A DNA stretch of 28,464 nt, taken from positions 658,468 to 686,931 of the forward strand of contig BFEA01000204.1 in assembly GCA_003427395.1 (NCBI GenBank), given 5' to 3'. Positions within the stretch are counted from its first letter, which is position 1; every line of letters begins with the position of its first letter. Made by a program: the position numbers and the translations under genes. The stretch comes from Chara braunii (lineage: Eukaryota > Streptophyta > Charophyceae > Charales > Characeae). Shown here piece after piece: positions 24,911 through 28,464 of the stretch. The notes below the pieces were generated by a model. That model searched no databases and had not been told where the DNA came from. It was given only the letters and a program-made list of their open reading frames with translations.

Positions 24911-25300
24911 AAAATGCAAAGACAAAGTACAAGTATGCTTGGGACGAACTTTTGACACTTACTTGATAGTTAGGACTGGAGATAGTCTACACGACCCTTC
25001 CTCTAGTCCTCTGCTCTAACTCTAATCTTTCATCGCCTTGTCCCTCTCTTCCCCCTCTCTTCACTTCGCCTTCACTTACTTTTTTCCTCGTTATGCACGC
25101 CCCACCGTTGTCTTCTTCCTATTCGTACTTTTGCCGATGCTGACTTCTCTTTTCACAGCACTTGATCTCTCAACTGCGAGGCAGCGCTGCACAACAGTCC
25201 CCCGCTATCCTGATGGAAAACTTCAGAGGGAATCAACTACTAGACGATTTGATTAGTCTTTCGCCCCCACCCTCGAAGAGTTTACAACAACAGGACAGGT
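24911..25300. other. Pyrimidine-rich stretch, nothing recognised
   Basis: CT-rich DNA (24990-25160). A donor-like CAGGTAAGT occurs at about 25296. The short + strand frame 25038-25256 has no recognisable domain. Confidence 0.4.
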
Positions 25301-25310
25301 AAGTTACTTC

Positions 25311-25394
25311 CTGTTTTATGCGTATCATCCTTGTGTCGAAATCATGCTAATCTTCTTTGTATCGTTCCAATTTTAACGGATGTCGCGAAGGACC
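25311..25394 (-). pseudogene. Nearly full-length U6 snRNA-like copy
   Basis: Read on the - strand it begins GGTCCTTCGCGACATCCG (the U6 5' stem-loop and following bases), continues TTAAAATTGGAACGATACAA and AGAAGATTAGCATG, and ends AAGGATGATACGCATAAAA. The 5' two-thirds is almost ordinary U6: the AGC triad is intact and the ACAGAGA box is ACAAAGA. The centre of the internal stem-loop (GATTTCGACAC) and the last ~25 bases have decayed. No TATA box or upstream element is evident on the - strand and there is no terminal T run, so it is most likely a U6 pseudogene. It differs from the other U6 segments here, which retain only the 3' half. Confidence 0.8.
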
Positions 25395-25639
25395 GTCTCA
25401 GACAACAACCCGAGGACATCAACATCGAACTGACCGGCCCCAGAAAACCACGTTTCTTTACCGAACACGAGTCTACATTTCACAGTTCGGAGGTGTCTCA
25501 ATTGAGCTAGGCTCATTGGTCCTATAGACGGTCTCGGTACCGGAATTGGACCGTATCCCAAAGTGGGATTTAATATAGTAAAAAAAAAACAAATAAACAG
25601 TAATAATAAGAAATAGAAAAATTAAGGGGGGGGGGGGCG

Positions 25640-25844
25640 AGAAGGGAAGGACCATTGGAACTTTACCCTTGCTCCTACCGCTCGGGCCCTCGGACAAGGC
25701 CTCAAGCAAAACCAAAGGGGATGGTCCCGCCAGACCCGCAACCCTTCGGCTTCCTTCAAAGTTGTCCAATGCTCGTTCACCGTCGGCTGATCTTGATCCC
25801 CAAATCTCCGTCTTGAAAGTCCAACGTCATAACCAATAGTGCTA
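25640..25844 (-). mobile_element. SINE-like element with tRNA-like head, copy 2
   Basis: On the - strand, TAGCACTATTGG (25844-25833) and GGATCAAGATC (25799-25789) are A- and B-box-like and 45 bases apart, the tRNA spacing. TTGGACTTTCAAGAC between them suits an anticodon arm with UUC. The downstream body parallels copy 1 at 5161-5310 and ends near a homopolymer C tract (G tract on +, 25627-25637). Copy 1 lies about 20 kb away in the opposite orientation. Confidence 0.6.
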
Positions 25845-25859
25845 GGCTTATGGCTGGTT

Positions 25860-26402
25860 GTAGTAGGTGCGAATTTTCATCTTAAAGAGTATCTGCCCTG
25901 CTCCTAGGCCTGCTGGATTGCACTAGGTTGTATGTTGACCACTGCTGCGGCCCCAGGCACAGGCTCCTATTGCAGGAAAGGGCCAACTTTATCTGTGGCC
26001 GCCACGCATGTGACACAATCGCGGTGCTGCTAAAACTCTGACTTTCTTAGCAAGCTACCCTTTCTCGAAAGACCGCACTTTTACCACCGAAGCATCGGAA
26101 AAACCCCGACTTCCGTCCATACTACACCTTACTCACCCCAACCTTTATAGTGCCTCCCGCGATTTTTACCGTGGACCAAAACATAGTAAACCTAAGGGCT
26201 TACGTACTTTGTACAACGCGGAACCTAATATCGTTTTTAGGTAAGTCAATGAAATTTACCTTGGATCATGGTTCCATTGGCTAGCCTACTCCGACCATCA
26301 AACGTCAGTTTCGATGCAAGCGCACGCTGTGCTTGCGCCATTCTAGCCAGCATCATACCCCTTCCCTCGCTCTCATTACTCAGGCGCGGGTGTCGTTCAT
26401 GC
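25860..26402. other. Unassigned sequence upstream of copy B
   Basis: No recognisable gene. A donor-like TAGGTAAGT occurs near 26238. The flank immediately before copy B (GTTCATGC) is unlike the flanks of the other copies, consistent with independent insertion. Confidence 0.45.
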
Positions 26403-26890
26403 TGTCGAGCGCATCGGCCCCCGCTTTTTCTCGCGAAGAGGCGGGAGCCCTCCCGACCACGTCACGCAGAAGTTGAATAAAAAGTTTTGAAACAACTTGG
26501 GGATGGCGCATAATTAACACCGCGAACCGCCGAGACAGGCGTGGTCTCGTCGTCCCTTTGCCGCTCTAGCCGGGTGCGCCAGTTGTACATCCCATGGTCT
26601 CCTACGACATGATAGGTTTTTGCGGGGCACAACTTGCTTCCCTAAGGGGTTGTCACCACCCTTAGGGGCGTATCCCTACCGAGCTATTGACCCACGTGCG
26701 AAAGCTTTTAAATGCAATTGCAGAGGTGGGTCAGTCGAGGGCGTTTGCTCGCTCACTATAGTATAGGTACACGCAGTTAAAACGCCTATTGAACCCGAGT
26801 GTCGTCCGTTCCTTAGGGCGTTGATCTCCTAAGCACGAAGCGTACGCCGGTCGACTAGGACGGTCTCAACCAAGCGTGAAACCCTTAACT
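26403..26890 (+). promoter_or_regulatory. 5'-terminal structured module of copy B
   Basis: GGC-CCCGC pairs with GCGGG-GCC near the start (26414-26450), and CCCTAAGGG (26640-26648) pairs with CCCTTAGGG (26659-26667) around GTTGTCACCA. Confidence 0.6.
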
Positions 26891-28299
26891 CAATCCCAGA
26901 CCCTTTAAACACTAGTCAAAAGAAAGTTACAACAACCACTTATAGTTACCTCGAAAAGAGTCGGCCATAGTCGACAGGATTATAACCAATCTAAGATGAT
27001 AACTGAAGGAATTCAAATTATCATTAGATACATCCAATAACACAATATCAAAATAAAATCCGACCACCTCGAGTCAGACTTGATGAAACAAAATATCATA
27101 CTGAGCCACCAACTAGAAGTTGGCTTCGACAATAATCTCAATGCAGCCGACAAGGTAATCGGTCTGTCTTAGTTTTGACTTGATGAGATGCGTTGCCCAA
27201 GTTATTCATGCCATCCTACCGCCGACCTAAGATTAGACATGCACACACTTGTCTCCCTACGTTTCTAATCTTTTTTTTTTATGACAGGCTGCTTTGTTGA
27301 TGATTCTTGATCAGGTGCATTGCTTGAAGTGGTGCATGCCTCTCCTTCTAGGAAGTGGTCTGGGTACTCCTCCTCCTCGCCCGAGCACAAGACTCGGATC
27401 CCAAAAGTCAGGCCGTCTCCACCGAATCGGCAAAGTACCCCCCCCCCGTAGAACGGTCCACTCTGGGTCGATAACAGAGTCGGCTCCTAAAGCAACAAAC
27501 CCCGGCCCCAGATGCTTCCTTGAAAGAGAGAGAGCGTCCATCGCAAGTAAATTTTCAGTTATTTCCATTCTCGTTTGCCCAAGGTAACTCAAGTGAAAAG
27601 AGTTAGAAGAGATAGAGAATGAGAACCATTTGGACAAGTATAGGTAGATAAGGTCATTAGGGATAGAAATTGTCAATCCTCGGGAAAAGAATCAAGTCCG
27701 TTTGACCTTATCTGCTTTCCTTCAATCGAATTCGTTTTACAGTAACACACAAAATTATCGTTTTTCAAAACAACGAATCGTTTTTGACATGCAGACAGGT
27801 GAGAAGTAAAAAGAAAACAATCCTTTTACCTTTTCTCAAATAGGCATAATCAATCTCCTTTGCAAGCATCCCTCTACCTACTTGCACACACAAAACAACC
27901 AACAGGTCCAGAAAATCCAGCAGCCCATACTACTGTCAGATCTCATTTTTCACATGTATGACCACACATGCTTTACTCAACCCTTTTTTTTTAACATTCA
28001 AAACAAACAGGGCTAAGCAAAGTGTGGTTTCACACAGGGGTGAAAAGGAATCTGAGTCAATCAACTGACCTTGAGTGAAGTGGTGTCGAACGCGCCCTGG
28101 CTCACTCGAGAAAGCCAAGAAAGAATATACTCGTCGCTGAGAAAACTGCAGTCCCAAGGCAAGTCTCAGGCCAACTATTTGTCCCAATCTGTTCTTAACT
28201 CGCAAGTCCCATACGCGGTAGTACCAGATTCGATGGCGGTAAGGCGCACGAGTCCCAAAAAAAATGTTGGTTCCAAGACAGTCCCGACTAGCTGCGAGC

Positions 28300-28411
28300 G
28301 GTCCCACGTTCGTACCAATTAGTCCCAAGTGGTTCACGTCAGTGTCCACTGGTACCAAGTGGTCCGTGTCAGGGCCAATTGGTACCGCGTGGTCCCAGAC
28401 GGTCCCACACT
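28300..28411 (+). repeat. Diverged tandem repeat of about 30 bases
   Basis: Units start at 28300, 28331, 28361 and 28391 (last partial), each with GGT(C/T)C near the start and GGTACC or GTACCA near the end. AGTCCCA/GGTCCCA words also occur singly from 28152. Copy A has GGTCCCA words at 9375-9440 in the same relative position. Confidence 0.75.
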
Positions 28412-28464
28412 TTTCCTTTACACTTCCAGATGATACCACTCGCCAAAATAACCTCCCCTGGTTC

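Larger units (their letters stand above)
26403..28464 (+). mobile_element. Large non-coding element, copy B (runs off the window)
   Basis: Starts TGTCGAGCGCATCGG and matches copy A block by block to about 28140 (equivalent to 9075): GCCGCTCTAGCCGGGTGCGCC, the CCCTAAGGG/CCCTTAGGG hairpin (26640-26667), TCATTAGATACATCCAATAA, the GTTATTCAT motif (about 27200), CTAGGAAGTGGTCTG (27348), ACCTTGAGTGAAG (28068). Beyond that both copies become GGTCCCA-rich but are hard to align. A T run of 10 (27271-27280) is inserted relative to A. No protein is encoded; the frames at 27294-27676 and 27936-28439 are non-coding repeat. Whether B has a ribozyme or U6 module cannot be seen. Confidence 0.75.

Noticed and set aside
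27936-28439. 167-residue open frame on the - strand
   Set aside because: It lies in copy B; the aligned part of copy A does not keep the frame, and the rest is minisatellite.

Overview
This is a repeat-dominated, mostly non-coding eukaryotic window with short introns, long microsatellites, homopolymer runs and a 290-base assembly gap (20675-20964). I found no intact host gene. The best organism guess is a charophyte (streptophyte) green alga resembling Chara: the gag/pol fragments at 18847-20583 (+) and 21300-22051 (-) resemble retroelement polyproteins that I recall as abundant in Chara proteins. That is recognition from memory, not a database result.

Layout. 1-3120: microsatellites, low-complexity sequence and one convincing but isolated internal exon (1804-1906). 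3142-3277: a decayed 5.8S rRNA-like sequence, followed by palindrome-rich DNA to 3480. 3480-6450: largely unassignable DNA with a tRNA-headed SINE-like copy at 5109-5310 (a second copy lies inverted at 25640-25844). 6450-7319: structured non-coding modules with tRNA-like cores, hairpins and a U6 snRNA-like 3' segment. 7352-16488: a roughly 9.1 kb imperfect inverted repeat. Its left arm (copy A, +) and right arm (copy C, -) are two members of one large non-coding element family, and copy B (26403 to window end, +) is a third. Copy A carries a complete-looking type III hammerhead ribozyme at 11022-11080. A second element family, sharing only the first ~300-400 bases, is seen at 16900-18533 (-), 18541-18839 (+), 20584-21019 (-) and 23361-24910 (+).

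Coding remnants are two retrotransposon gag/pol pseudogenes. The + strand copy has a glycine/arginine-rich region and a CCHC zinc knuckle, broken by TAG/TAA/TGA codons and frame changes, and is cut by an LTR fragment upstream of any protease active site. The - strand copy is a gag domain with one nonsense codon and one frameshift.

The most interesting signal is RNA structure rather than protein. All copies begin with TGTCRA and share a 5'-terminal module whose hairpins keep pairing although both strands of the stems have changed between copies. The large family also carries an antisense module combining tRNA-like boxes, hairpins and the 3' half of U6 snRNA, plus, in one copy, a hammerhead. 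Together these suggest a non-autonomous, ribozyme- and snRNA-containing retroelement family. Pairings and alignments were made by eye; nothing was computed.
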